The notes under the pieces were generated by a model. The model saw nothing but the letters and a program-made list of their open reading frames with translations, searched no databases and had not been told where the DNA came from. Source: Methanobacteriota archaeon (lineage in GTDB: Archaea; Halobacteriota; Methanosarcinia; Methanosarcinales; Methanoperedenaceae). Taken from it: DNA of 12,281 bases. The DNA is taken from contig JAHIFK010000252.1 in assembly GCA_018900975.1 (NCBI GenBank), positions 1 to 12,281 of the forward strand, given 5' to 3'. Of the stretch, positions 1 through 5,939 are shown piece after piece. Position 1 is the first letter of the stretch; each line of letters starts with the position of its first letter. A program made the translations under genes and the position numbers.

Positions 1-332
1 AAAAATCGCTTTTCATCTGAAAGGATTATTTTTTCAATGACACTGGGTAGTTCCATCTGCCCAGAATGAGTAAGTTCGCCAAACGTCATCCGCCTTTTAA
101 TATGGTCTATCGTCGGCCTGTCGCCTTCGCCGATGTATACCCTGTCTTGTGATTTGGGGACTGCGTTCTCTTTTGTCATCATCTCCATGAGAACAAAGTG
201 TTTTTCCCCTACTCCCTGAGCAAGAGGCTTTTTCTGGTACATGGGACGGTTGTCATCTGTACGCCCGTATGGAAGATAGTCAAGTATGTATGCATATTCT
301 TCCTTTTCTGCCTTTTTTCCCAGGGTTATCAT
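1..332 (-). CDS. DUF655 family protein, N-terminal part (runs off left edge)
   Basis: Reading the minus strand from ATG at 332 gives 110 complete codons with no stop before the window edge. The protein opens MITLGKKAEKEEYAYILDYL and continues with LPYGRTDDNRPMYQKKPLAQ and a VGEKHFVLMEM segment, which I recognise as the archaeal DUF655 N-terminal domain (OB-fold-like; a helix-hairpin-helix part should follow outside the window). Family members are presumed nucleic-acid binding and typically lie between rpoF and the 16S rRNA dimethyltransferase gene ksgA, so ksgA is expected just beyond base 1. The biochemical role is not established. The ribosome-binding signal is weak (GAGTGG upstream), and an in-frame TTG at 335 is an alternative start. 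An 84-base gap with a TATA box separates it from rpoF, so it may also be transcribed independently of the upstream operon. Confidence 0.88.
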   Translation of the reverse strand, partial: MITLGKKAEKEEYAYILDYLPYGRTDDNRPMYQKKPLAQGVGEKHFVLMEMMTKENAVPKSQDRVYIGEGDRPTIDHIKRRMTFGELTHSGQMELPSVIEKIILSDEKRF

Positions 333-393
333 CAAATACCACTCTTTTTGTTAAAGTATCCTTGTTCAGACTATAATAAATTAAGGTGAATGC

Positions 394-401
394 TTATATA
401 A
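394..401 (-). promoter_or_regulatory. Candidate TATA box (box A) for DUF655
   Basis: TTATATAA lies in the 84-base gap between rpoF and the DUF655 gene. A start of transcription about 25 bases downstream (near 370) would leave a leader of roughly 38 bases before ATG 332. The gap is much longer than the other gaps of this operon (18-24 bases), which fits an internal promoter. Confidence 0.45.
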
Positions 402-416
402 TTTTACAAAATCTTC

Positions 417-767
417 TCACTCAAATTTGACAACAAGTTCGAGTATCTGCTTGAGTTCTTCTTCGCTCAATGTGTAGCGTTCTTTTGCGTAGATAGTTCT
501 AATCTCATCGTTTGACAGGGGGAGGACATCCGCTATCCTGATAGCTATCTCTGGTTTCATCTTCTCAAGCTTCAATAACTCGTTTACCAGTTCTCTTGAT
601 TTTTCGGGGCTGATCTTGGAAAACGATTCGGCATGCGAAATAGCCTTTCTCAACTCATAACCCAGTTCCTTGCCTTCTGCTTCGCGTTCCTCTCTTATAT
701 TGTCTAGAATGTTCTTGACCTCAGGAAGCGTCAGTACGTCCTCTTTGAGAACTTGTTTCACTATCAT
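417..767 (-). CDS. rpoF: DNA-directed RNA polymerase subunit F (Rpo4/RpoF)
   Basis: The 116-residue protein matches the size and sequence of archaeal Rpo4, the homologue of eukaryotic Rpb4. It starts MIVKQVLKEDVLTLPEVKNI and ends with the HRDC-like helical region around SNDEIRTIYAKERYTLSEEE (residues 84-103). In the family, Rpo4 pairs with Rpo7 (RpoE) to form the stalk of archaeal RNA polymerase, which helps open-complex formation and binds emerging RNA. The start ATG at 767 has AAGGA about 8 bases upstream on the minus strand. It follows rpl21e after a 20-base gap, so the two are very likely co-transcribed; this L21e-RpoF-DUF655 order is a conserved archaeal neighbourhood. It is highly charged and helical, with no cysteines and no membrane segment. 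Confidence 0.95.
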   Translation of the reverse strand: MIVKQVLKEDVLTLPEVKNILDNIREEREAEGKELGYELRKAISHAESFSKISPEKSRELVNELLKLEKMKPEIAIRIADVLPLSNDEIRTIYAKERYTLSEEELKQILELVVKFE

Positions 768-787
768 GTAAAGAATCCTTAAACTAA

Positions 788-1078
788 TTATTTCTGTTCG
801 GTCAGATGCTCAGGAAGTGCAATAACTTCTTTCATGAGTCCACCATCGCGAACTGATACCAGGTATGCGCGTCCGCGCTGCTCGACTACCTTTCCGGTAC
901 GTCCATGGAACTTGGGGTGGGGCATTCCGTTCTGGATACTAGGGTCAAGATCTATGTTCACTATATCCCCCTCAATGAATTGCTGCAGTGCCCGGGTGAT
1001 AGGTGATAGTCCTTTTTCTCTTACTGTCTTTTTTAGTTTGTGTCTTGATTTCCTTCTTGTTCCGTGGTTCTTTGACAT
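788..1078 (-). CDS. rpl21e: 50S ribosomal protein L21e
   Basis: The protein is 96 residues, the normal size for archaeal eL21. It begins MSKNHGTRRKSRHKLKKTVR, a basic rRNA-binding tail. An SH3-like beta barrel follows, with GDIVNIDLDPSIQNGMPHP (about residues 37-55) and FHGRTGKVVEQRGRAYLVSV (58-77), both characteristic of the family. It is a structural component of the large ribosomal subunit shared by Archaea and Eukarya and absent from Bacteria. The start is well supported by GAGGAAT a few bases upstream of ATG 1078. It sits 18 bases after the pus10 stop and 20 bases before rpoF, so it belongs to the same minus-strand transcript. Confidence 0.96.
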   Translation of the reverse strand: MSKNHGTRRKSRHKLKKTVREKGLSPITRALQQFIEGDIVNIDLDPSIQNGMPHPKFHGRTGKVVEQRGRAYLVSVRDGGLMKEVIALPEHLTEQK

Positions 1079-1096
1079 ATTATTCCTCTGTGGATC

Positions 1097-2332
1097 TTAT
1101 CCTACTTTAGTTACTTCTAGTTCTATAACCTTTGCCTCGCTTCCGGTCAGGGATGCAACGCTTGGTACGGTACGCCCGCCATCGCCTGAGACCAGTTCCT
1201 TGACATAGAGGCCGCCTTCACAGCGAATCACGAGGACTGCGGTATCTGTATCAAATGACTCAAGCTCTGCCCTGTGAACTTTTCTTGTCCTTTCAAGGTC
1301 GGCGCGTCGATGAAGCACTCTGGTTGGAGTTTTCTGTTTGATGAGATTCCCGCTTATTATGTCAAGGGATGATTTAAGTTTTTCCTTTGTTGTGCGGTGT
1401 TCGATCTTCATGCGATACTCCTTGTCTGCTTTCATGGACTTCAACTGTTCTACAGTCTCGCTTTCAACGAATTTAAGTCCCAGCACCTCGATCTTGCCTG
1501 CAGAATTGCCATTGATCTCAGAGGCAAGGGCATTCAGGTCTATGCTCCTTAGATGCGGTTTTTTTGCCTCGACCACGAACGGGCGCCCGTCGCCAAGCAT
1601 CAAGGCGTCTATATCCTCTCGCCCCGCGCCGTGAAAGGCGGTATCCTCACACCGCGATGCAGCCATAAGATGCGGTTTTATAAGTTCGTCCACTGACTCC
1701 GGGTACATACTGCCCGTGCCGTCGCAATGCTCGCATCCTGCGCCATGGCATTCCCGGCACGGCCACCTGGTCTGCGGTATCCCCCTGACAAGTTTCCTGT
1801 ACCTGCCGTAAATATATAGTGAGTTCACCTCAAGTTCAATAGAGTCATTCTCAAGGTCAAGAAGCGCCACGATCTGCGGTTTTTTGAGGTTGGCTTTTTT
1901 GCCGGTTCGCTTCTCTATCCTTTTCCCTACCTCCCGGTTCAGCTCGGTCTTAAGGGGTTCAGCAAAAGTCGCCCCTCCTTGAGCCCATATTATCTCCTCG
2001 TTCTCAGCCAGAAGCCCTGTAACCCTTGTTCCGACCAGGAAATTATCGTATTCGTGATCCGAGAGCGCACTTACGGCTTTTTCCGCCCATCTGTCAAGAT
2101 GAATGAACAGGTTATTACACACCCAGCATTTACTTGCCCCGCTATTTTTAAGCAATTCCAGAAGGTCATTATCCCCGCTTTCGCCTGCCTGCATCGCAAG
2201 CGCCAGCCTTATGGCTTTTCCTCGTTCATCGTTGCCAAGCCCGGTTGAGAGTTTAGCGAACTGCCGTCCGAGACAGTGGTCGCATACTGGTCCCTCTTTC
2301 AGGACCTTTCGGGCTGTTTCAAGAATTGTCAT
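1097..2332 (-). CDS. pus10: tRNA pseudouridine synthase Pus10
   Basis: The 411-residue protein is an archaeal Pus10, which makes pseudouridine at tRNA position 55 (and 54 in many archaea) without a guide RNA. The N-terminal THUMP-containing region carries a zinc site with CDHC (17-20) and CWVC (69-72). A second cysteine cluster, CREC (192-195) and CEHC (200-203) within WPCRECHGAGCEHCDGTG, is usual for archaeal members. The catalytic domain has GREDIDALMLG (237-247), whose GRxD places the catalytic aspartate at Asp240 by analogy with TruA. The C-terminal signature KELVSGDGGRTVPS (378-391) is intact. Start ATG 2332 follows the trmY stop after 24 bases, with a weak GAGAG ribosome-binding signal. 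The family's complete motif set is present and I see no frameshift. Confidence 0.95.
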   Translation of the reverse strand: MTILETARKVLKEGPVCDHCLGRQFAKLSTGLGNDERGKAIRLALAMQAGESGDNDLLELLKNSGASKCWVCNNLFIHLDRWAEKAVSALSDHEYDNFLVGTRVTGLLAENEEIIWAQGGATFAEPLKTELNREVGKRIEKRTGKKANLKKPQIVALLDLENDSIELEVNSLYIYGRYRKLVRGIPQTRWPCRECHGAGCEHCDGTGSMYPESVDELIKPHLMAASRCEDTAFHGAGREDIDALMLGDGRPFVVEAKKPHLRSIDLNALASEINGNSAGKIEVLGLKFVESETVEQLKSMKADKEYRMKIEHRTTKEKLKSSLDIISGNLIKQKTPTRVLHRRADLERTRKVHRAELESFDTDTAVLVIRCEGGLYVKELVSGDGGRTVPSVASLTGSEAKVIELEVTKVG

Positions 2333-2356
2333 CGGGCTCTCAATATGCTGTGAGGT

Positions 2357-2947
2357 CTAAATACATTTCTCTACCCTGTCCATTTCATTATGAAGTAAAA
2401 CGATGCAGTGGTCTGCATGCAGTGAGAGTGGGCCCACGCTCACAATCATATGCTCATGATCCGCAATGATCTTCTCCTCATCATCGGTTAGCCCCAGATG
2501 GTCGCCAAGGACGAATAAAAGGTCAGGTCCCGCATCTAATGGTTTCACGCGGATATCGGGCCCATCTTCACGCAGGTAGGTTATTTTACGATCCAACTCA
2601 TCAAGCAGGTCGCCTAAATCTCCCTTTTTTATACTTACACCTGGCATGGATTCCGTCCAGAACCCCTGAGCCTGTTTCTCAAGCGCTTTCTTAATAAGGG
2701 ATGCAGCGCTTCGCTCATCAGGGCTTAAGTACCTGACCGCAGCGCCGTCAAAACGAATGAGCATGGGATGTGCCCCCCCTTTTAGCACAAGATATACCCG
2801 GACATCTCTCCTCAGGTCGTGCGAGAGAAAGAGGGATGCGTTCACGCACCTGCACAGTATATCCATCCGTCCTGCCGCACCCGGAAGGTCGTTCAGGGAA
2901 AATGGGGCCGTCACTGCTTTATGTCCAATTATTATAAATTCTTTCAT
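2357..2947 (-). CDS. trmY: tRNA (pseudouridine(54)-N1)-methyltransferase TrmY
   Basis: The 196-residue protein matches archaeal TrmY (formerly DUF358), a SPOUT-class methyltransferase that uses S-adenosylmethionine to make N1-methylpseudouridine at tRNA position 54. Visible family motifs are GRMDILCRC (26-34), the knot segment FVLGDHLGL (145-153), and the C-terminal VSVGPLSLHADHCIVLLHNE (169-188), which form the trefoil-knot cofactor site in SPOUT enzymes. Start ATG 2947 has no Shine-Dalgarno sequence, so the message may be leaderless or nearly so. It is first in the operon and directly upstream of pus10, whose product makes the pseudouridine that TrmY methylates. This is a strong pathway link. 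Confidence 0.95.
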   Translation of the reverse strand: MKEFIIIGHKAVTAPFSLNDLPGAAGRMDILCRCVNASLFLSHDLRRDVRVYLVLKGGAHPMLIRFDGAAVRYLSPDERSAASLIKKALEKQAQGFWTESMPGVSIKKGDLGDLLDELDRKITYLREDGPDIRVKPLDAGPDLLFVLGDHLGLTDDEEKIIADHEHMIVSVGPLSLHADHCIVLLHNEMDRVEKCI

Positions 2948-2975
2948 ATTTTTATGTGTTTTATGAACGATCAGC

Positions 2976-2996
2976 CGCAGATACGATCAATCTGCG
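2976..2996. repeat. Inverted repeat 1 of hairpin cluster
   Basis: CGCAGAT and ATCTGCG form a perfect 7-bp stem around a 7-base loop. It resembles the degenerate CGCAGAT/ATCTGCG intergenic repeats I associate with Methanosarcina-type genomes. That family link is from memory and not verified here. Confidence 0.6.
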
Positions 2997-3025
2997 TTCA
3001 TTTGCGTTCGTATATCCAACATCCT

Positions 3026-3051
3026 TGCAAGAATGATCAAGCGTTCTTGCA
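3026..3051. repeat. Inverted repeat 2 of hairpin cluster
   Basis: TGCAAGAA and TTCTTGCA form a perfect 8-bp stem around a 10-base spacer. In RNA the stem could extend by a G-U and a G-C pair. No T-run follows on either side, so a simple intrinsic terminator is unlikely. Confidence 0.65.
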
Positions 3052-3067
3052 CCTACATAAAAGTAGG
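3052..3067. repeat. Inverted repeat 3 of hairpin cluster
   Basis: CCTAC and GTAGG form a 5-bp stem with a 6-base ATAAAA loop. It begins one base after inverted repeat 2 ends. Confidence 0.5.
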
Positions 3068-3074
3068 CTAGAGG

Positions 3075-3108
3075 GTAACAAACATTTTCGTACGGGATAT
3101 CTGTTACT
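3075..3108. repeat. Inverted repeat 4 of hairpin cluster (weak)
   Basis: GTAACA and TGTTAC are complementary 6-mers separated by about 20 bases, with a CGTACG palindrome in the spacer. It is the weakest of the four repeats and could be chance. Confidence 0.35.
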
Positions 3109-3166
3109 GTAGATAAACATGTCGCCCTGTCATCTTTTTAATACACGAAATTTTACTTTGTTGACG

Positions 3167-3178
3167 TACATATAATGT
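3167..3178 (+). promoter_or_regulatory. Candidate TATA box for tryptophanase
   Basis: TACATATAATGT is the best box-A-like sequence upstream of tnaA. Transcription would start near 3197-3200, leaving an 80-85 base untranslated leader. That is long for an archaeal gene and large enough for a leader ORF or structure. Confidence 0.45.
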
Positions 3179-3281
3179 TTTATGCGGAATAGACTTTCCA
3201 GAGATTCAAAATCACAAACATTAAGGCAGATTTGGGACATTGGTATGAAATAATTGAGAAAATAAAATCCACACCAAACTT

Positions 3282-4772
3282 ATGAAAATATCTGAGCTGG
3301 TAAAGAAATTTCCTGAAGAAAAAGATATGGGAGTACTTTCAAGACCGTACTTCAACCATTCGATAGAATTCAAGAATATCTTCACGCAGGCAAAGCGCGC
3401 TGAGATGCTTGAGACGGCGGGCTTAAATGTGTTCTTTTTTCCATCTGAAATGATTTCAGGCTGCGATCTTTTATCGGATTCGGGAACCACATCGATGACC
3501 AACGAACAGTGGGCAGCGCTCCATCTTGGGGATGAAGCATATGGTTCAAATAGAGGTTATTTCAAGGTTATGGAACAGGTAAGAGAGATCTTCGGGGAAG
3601 AATTCTTTAACGACCCGAACTCCAGGAGACCGAACGCTTTTATATTCCATCAGGGAAGACCTGCAGAAGATGCGCTTTTTACCATGCTGGGACGGCTGGG
3701 TTCAGGGCTTATAATTCCGGGCAATGGGCATTTTGATACCACCCAGGCGAATATCATGAGAAATAACATACAGCCCATGAATCTATTTTCACCGGAACTG
3801 ATGGATGAGAGTTTCGCATCCCATTTCAAGGGAGATATGGACGTGGAACGATTCGAGAAACTTCTCAAACGATCCCACAACAGGATACCTCTTTCACTTT
3901 TAACAATAACAAATAATACCGGGGGCGGACAGCCCGTTTCTATGGGAAATATCAGGGAGGTTTCTGAACTTTCCCACAAATATGACATCCCGCTCTTTTT
4001 TGACGCATGCAGGTTTGCGGAGAACGCATGGTTCGTACAGCAATATGAGCCGGGTTATAGAAGGAAAGACATCAAAACTATAGTCAGAGAGATGTTTTCT
4101 TATGTGGACGGATTCACGATAAGTTTCAAGAAAGATGGGCTTGTGAATATGGGAGGGGGACTTTTCCTGAAGGACGGCGGGCTTTTCATGAAGAAATACC
4201 CGGATATCCCGGATGCTCTGATGGGCTACCAGATCGATAAAGAGGGGCACCCTACATATGGCGGATTATCAGGGCGGGATCTCATGACGCTAGCTGTGGG
4301 TTTAAAGACCGCGACACGAGAAGAATACCTGACATACCGGATAAGCCAGGTCAGGGATTTCGGAGAGGAACTACATAGGAGGGGATTGCCTGTGATGACA
4401 CCGATAGGAGGGCACGCGGTCTATATGGATGTGAACAAATTCTTTGCAGATACGCGAATGCAGCCTGAAGATTTCGGCGGCGTGGCGTTCACTGCTGTTC
4501 TTCTTGCGGCTTACGGTCACAGGGCAATTGAAATGGGGTATTTCGCATTCGGTTCTTATGATAAGAAAACGAAAAAAGAAACGCTCCCTGAGTTCAATTT
4601 TGTCAGGTTTGCCATACCCAGGCTCAGGTATGAAAAGCAGGATCTGGATTCTGTGGTCGAGGCTGTGGAATTTCTGTATGAAGACAGGGATAAGATACCC
4701 CCGGTAAGGGTCACTTATGGAAGAGAGCTTCCGATGAGGCATTTCAAGGCGAGGTTTGAGTTTAGAAAATGA
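3282..4772 (+). CDS. tnaA: Tryptophanase (tryptophan indole-lyase)
   Basis: The 496-residue protein is a PLP-dependent beta-eliminating lyase; E. coli tryptophanase is 471 residues. Diagnostic positions favour tryptophanase over tyrosine phenol-lyase. The PLP lysine is Lys284 in SFKKDGLVNMGGG. Tyr87 (GDEAYGSNR) and Arg126 (HQGRPAED) match E. coli Tyr74 and Arg103. Asp152 in FDTTQ matches Asp137, which is Thr in the phenol-lyase. Met418 replaces the phenol-binding Arg381. His487 in RHFKARF matches His463, which is Phe in the phenol-lyase. The expected reaction is L-tryptophan to indole, pyruvate and ammonia. ATG 3282 is the first start after an in-frame stop but has no clear Shine-Dalgarno sequence. 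An M42 aminopeptidase gene follows 117 bases downstream. This enzyme is uncommon in methane-cycling archaea (general knowledge), so lateral acquisition is plausible but untested. Confidence 0.92.
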   Translation: MKISELVKKFPEEKDMGVLSRPYFNHSIEFKNIFTQAKRAEMLETAGLNVFFFPSEMISGCDLLSDSGTTSMTNEQWAALHLGDEAYGSNRGYFKVMEQVREIFGEEFFNDPNSRRPNAFIFHQGRPAEDALFTMLGRLGSGLIIPGNGHFDTTQANIMRNNIQPMNLFSPELMDESFASHFKGDMDVERFEKLLKRSHNRIPLSLLTITNNTGGGQPVSMGNIREVSELSHKYDIPLFFDACRFAENAWFVQQYEPGYRRKDIKTIVREMFSYVDGFTISFKKDGLVNMGGGLFLKDGGLFMKKYPDIPDALMGYQIDKEGHPTYGGLSGRDLMTLAVGLKTATREEYLTYRISQVRDFGEELHRRGLPVMTPIGGHAVYMDVNKFFADTRMQPEDFGGVAFTAVLLAAYGHRAIEMGYFAFGSYDKKTKKETLPEFNFVRFAIPRLRYEKQDLDSVVEAVEFLYEDRDKIPPVRVTYGRELPMRHFKARFEFRK

Positions 4773-4810
4773 TACCTGGCGCCATAGACCCCTGCACGCA
4801 TACATGGAAA

Positions 4811-4818
4811 CTTTAAAT
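4811..4818 (+). promoter_or_regulatory. Candidate TATA box for M42 aminopeptidase
   Basis: CTTTAAAT lies in the tnaA-M42 gap. A start near 4838-4843 would leave a leader of about 50 bases that begins with the inverted repeat at 4848-4867. This suggests the peptidase is not purely dependent on tnaA transcription. Confidence 0.45.
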
Positions 4819-4847
4819 CCATTGGCTAATTTGACTGTTTCCTGGGG

Positions 4848-4867
4848 AGAATTATTAAGTTAATTCT
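4848..4867 (+). repeat. Inverted repeat in the M42 leader
   Basis: AGAATTA and TAATTCT make a perfect 7-bp stem with a 6-base loop just downstream of the predicted start of transcription. It could be an operator or a leader hairpin. The stem is AT-rich, so chance is possible. Confidence 0.45.
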
Positions 4868-4889
4868 GCCTATATGAAGAGGATATTCT

Positions 4890-5939
4890 ATGAGCCGCTT
4901 AAAAGAAATCCTTGAGAAATTATCCAATGCGCACGGGGTTTCAGGATATGAGAACAACGTCAGGCAGATGATAGAGGATGAAATAAGACCTTACGTAGAT
5001 GATGTCAGGACAGATAAACTGGGAAATCTCATTGCGACACGAAATGGGGGCTCACCGAAGATCATGCTTGCTGCGCACATGGATGAGATCGGGCTCATGG
5101 TTAAGTACGTGGATGATAAAGGTTTTATTTATTTTACCACAACAGGCGGATGGTTTAACCAGACGCTACTTAGCCAGAGGATGATACTTCATACCGGGAA
5201 CGGGCAGGTTTATGGGGTGATCGGCTCAAAACCTCCACATGTCATGAAAGAGGAAGATAAAAAGAAGCCTGTCAAAGCTGAAGATATGTTCATCGATATC
5301 GGAGCAACCAGCAGGGACGATGCGCAAAAGATGGGGGTGATGGCCGGAACGCCGATCACTTCTGACATGGAATTCAGATCACTCGGTAGAGATCTGGTAA
5401 CTGGCAAAGCCCTTGATGACCGCGGAGGCTGCGCTGTGCTCATTGAGGCGATGCGGCAGATAAAGGAGGTGAAAGCCACAATACATGCTGTTTTTACTGT
5501 GCAGGAAGAGGTCGGCCTGAAAGGTGGGAGGACCTCGGCTTTTGGATTGGATCCTGATGTTGCGCTTGTGTCAGAAGTGACATTCGCTGGAGATCATCCA
5601 GGCATTGAAAAGAAAGACTCGGCGCTTGAGATAGGAAAAGGACCTGCAATCACAGTAAGCGATGCCGAGGGGGATGGCATCATCGTTCCTGAAAATGTCC
5701 TGAGATGGTTAAAGCAAGCGGCAGAGGCAAACAATATTCCGTACCAGCTCAAGGTGGGCGCCTCCGGGCAGACAGATGCATCTATTATCCACCTGACGCG
5801 CGAGGGCATACCCACCGGCGTTATCAGCACGCCTTCAAGGTACATCCACACGCCTGTTACAGTGATTAGTATGGGCGACCTTGAAAAGAGCGCACAGCTT
5901 ATTGTAAAGGCTGTTGAGAGCGTTGACAGGTTTTTTTGA
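4890..5939 (+). CDS. M42 family metallopeptidase (TET-type aminopeptidase)
   Basis: The 349-residue protein is a full-length M42 peptidase. These are cytoplasmic, usually dodecameric tetrahedral aminopeptidases that trim peptides released by the proteasome or other proteases. Metal and catalytic residues are intact. His63 and Asp65 lie in AAHMDEIG. The bridging Asp176 is in KALDDRGG. Glu206 (base) and Glu207 (ligand) are in QEEVG. An acidic ligand, Glu229, lies in SEVTFAGDHPG, and His320 in YIHTP. The PDZ-like insertion domain spans roughly residues 75-160. Substrate preference (Leu, Glu or Lys type) cannot be called from sequence alone. The start is supported by AGAGGAT upstream of ATG 4890. 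Its stop TGA directly abuts the trpS stop on the other strand, and a T7 run overlaps the last two Phe codons. Confidence 0.93.
   Translation: MSRLKEILEKLSNAHGVSGYENNVRQMIEDEIRPYVDDVRTDKLGNLIATRNGGSPKIMLAAHMDEIGLMVKYVDDKGFIYFTTTGGWFNQTLLSQRMILHTGNGQVYGVIGSKPPHVMKEEDKKKPVKAEDMFIDIGATSRDDAQKMGVMAGTPITSDMEFRSLGRDLVTGKALDDRGGCAVLIEAMRQIKEVKATIHAVFTVQEEVGLKGGRTSAFGLDPDVALVSEVTFAGDHPGIEKKDSALEIGKGPAITVSDAEGDGIIVPENVLRWLKQAAEANNIPYQLKVGASGQTDASIIHLTREGIPTGVISTPSRYIHTPVTVISMGDLEKSAQLIVKAVESVDRFF

Larger units (their letters stand above)
2948..3281. promoter_or_regulatory. Divergent intergenic region between trmY and tryptophanase
   Basis: This 334-base stretch has no convincing gene of its own. It contains a chain of four short inverted repeats (2976-3109, listed separately), a degenerate 10-base tandem repeat (TCTGCGTTCA then TTTGCGTTCG, 2991-3010), an AT-rich promoter-like segment with TATAAT at 3171-3176, and a possible short leader ORF running into the tnaA start. 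Promoters for both flanking genes must lie here. The trmY promoter is not clear: ATAAAA at about 2958-2963 on minus is too close to the start codon, and GGATATACG near 3009-3017 is a weak alternative. Confidence 0.6.

Noticed and set aside
198..389. Plus-strand ORF of 63 codons near the left edge
   Set aside because: It is antisense to the DUF655 start and its upstream gap. The hydrophobic translation comes from the opposite-strand codons and AT-rich spacer.
834..1208. Plus-strand ORF of 124 codons
   Set aside because: It is antisense to L21e and the end of pus10, both of which are certain, and has no promoter or ribosome-binding site.
1670..1730. CREC/CEHC motif in pus10 read as a DnaJ-type zinc finger or a gene fusion
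   Set aside because: The same cysteine-rich insert is usual in archaeal Pus10, so it is not a foreign domain.
3282..4772. Tyrosine phenol-lyase as an alternative call
   Set aside because: The phenol-binding arginine is Met418, the phenol-lyase Thr is Asp152, and the phenol-lyase Phe is His487. All three match tryptophanase.
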